Shown piece by piece: positions 14,413 through 14,490 of a stretch of 14,490 nt of DNA. Source of the stretch: CBFGTA01 sp965651595 (lineage in GTDB: Bacteria; Actinomycetota; Actinomycetes; S36-B12; UBA10799); the NCBI GenBank assembly GCA_965651595.1, contig CBFGTA010000055.1, positions 1-14,490 on the forward strand, written 5' to 3'. The translations under genes were made by a program, and so were the position numbers. The notes below the pieces were generated by a model, which saw only the letters and a list, made by a program, of their open reading frames with translations, did not search any database and had not been told where the DNA came from. Position 1 is the stretch's first letter. The number at the start of each line of letters is the position of its first letter.

Positions 14413-14490
14413 ATGACCTCGGAGAACCTCACCCGCGCTGAGTGCGCTGAACGTGCCCAACTAATCACCAACGTGTCGTACGCAGTGGAC
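14413..14490 (+). CDS. pepN: Aminopeptidase N, first 26 codons (3' end beyond the window)
   Basis: The frame from ATG 14413 is open to the window edge. It reads MTSENLTRAECAERAQLITN then VSYAVD, which matches the start of actinobacterial M1-family zinc aminopeptidase N (pattern NLTRxEAxxRAxLI...SYxVxLDL). The catalytic HEXXH region lies outside the window, so the call rests on the N-terminus and on my knowledge that pepN often lies near the tig-clp locus in actinobacteria. A GTG at 14410 is in frame and adjacent. A CAAGAT at 14398-14403 sits 6 nt before it, and no Shine-Dalgarno is seen. Confidence 0.7.
   Translation, partial: MTSENLTRAECAERAQLITNVSYAVD

Noticed and set aside
14353..14460. 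N-terminal extension of the hypothetical membrane protein to 14460
   Set aside because: It would overlap the divergent pepN-like start and place 36 non-hydrophobic residues before the TM helix without a ribosome binding site.
1..14490. CRISPR arrays, insertion sequences, phage genes or toxin-antitoxin pairs
   Set aside because: No spaced direct repeats, transposase or integrase motifs, or small toxin-antitoxin gene pairs were seen. The region is conserved housekeeping sequence.

Overview
The window is a stretch of actinobacterial chromosome. The evidence is GC-rich coding DNA with strongly GC-biased third positions, a DUF4233 protein beside folC, paired clpP1/clpP2 genes with a ClgR-type operator, frequent GTG starts, and an mreB/mreC cell-shape locus. 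The genus cannot be fixed. The presence of MreB/MreC argues against Corynebacteriales. The order tig-clpP1-clpP2-clpX / valS-folC-DUF4233-ndk-mreB-mreC is a known conserved actinobacterial arrangement. The content is mostly housekeeping, and no mobile element, CRISPR array, phage or obvious accessory system is visible.

Layout. Positions 1-4604 are all on the minus strand, read right to left: folC (folate polyglutamylation), a small DUF4233 membrane protein, ndk, mreB, and the 5' part of mreC, which runs off the left edge. valS (4669-7260) is on the plus strand, divergent from folC across only 64 bp, and is of the archaeal-like 'type 2' ValS subfamily. It converges on clpX, with a 16-bp perfect hairpin between them. 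From 7323 to 11822 the minus strand carries tRNA-Pro(TGG), tig, clpP1, clpP2 and clpX: a nascent-chain chaperone followed by the Clp protease core and its unfoldase. A near-perfect ClgR box lies between tig and clpP1.

The right end has tRNA-Gly(TCC) followed 20 nt later by a phosphinothricin-acetyltransferase-like GNAT gene (plus strand). Next comes a GAF-GGDEF diguanylate cyclase with intact active and inhibitory sites (minus), then a one-TM hypothetical protein (minus). The first 26 codons of what looks like pepN (aminopeptidase N, plus strand) run off the right edge.

Regulation. Several start codons (folC, valS, DUF4233 and, more weakly, the hypothetical protein and pepN) have a -10-like hexamer placed 5-9 nt upstream and no good ribosome binding site, which suggests leaderless transcripts. 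Others (mreC, mreB, clpX, tig, the GNAT and the GGDEF gene) have clear Shine-Dalgarno sequences. The most notable items are the ClgR operator, the ValS hairpin that encloses the stop codon, the roughly 70-residue N-terminal extension of MreB, and the divergent leaderless-type folC/valS promoter pair. I did not find a convincing novel system.
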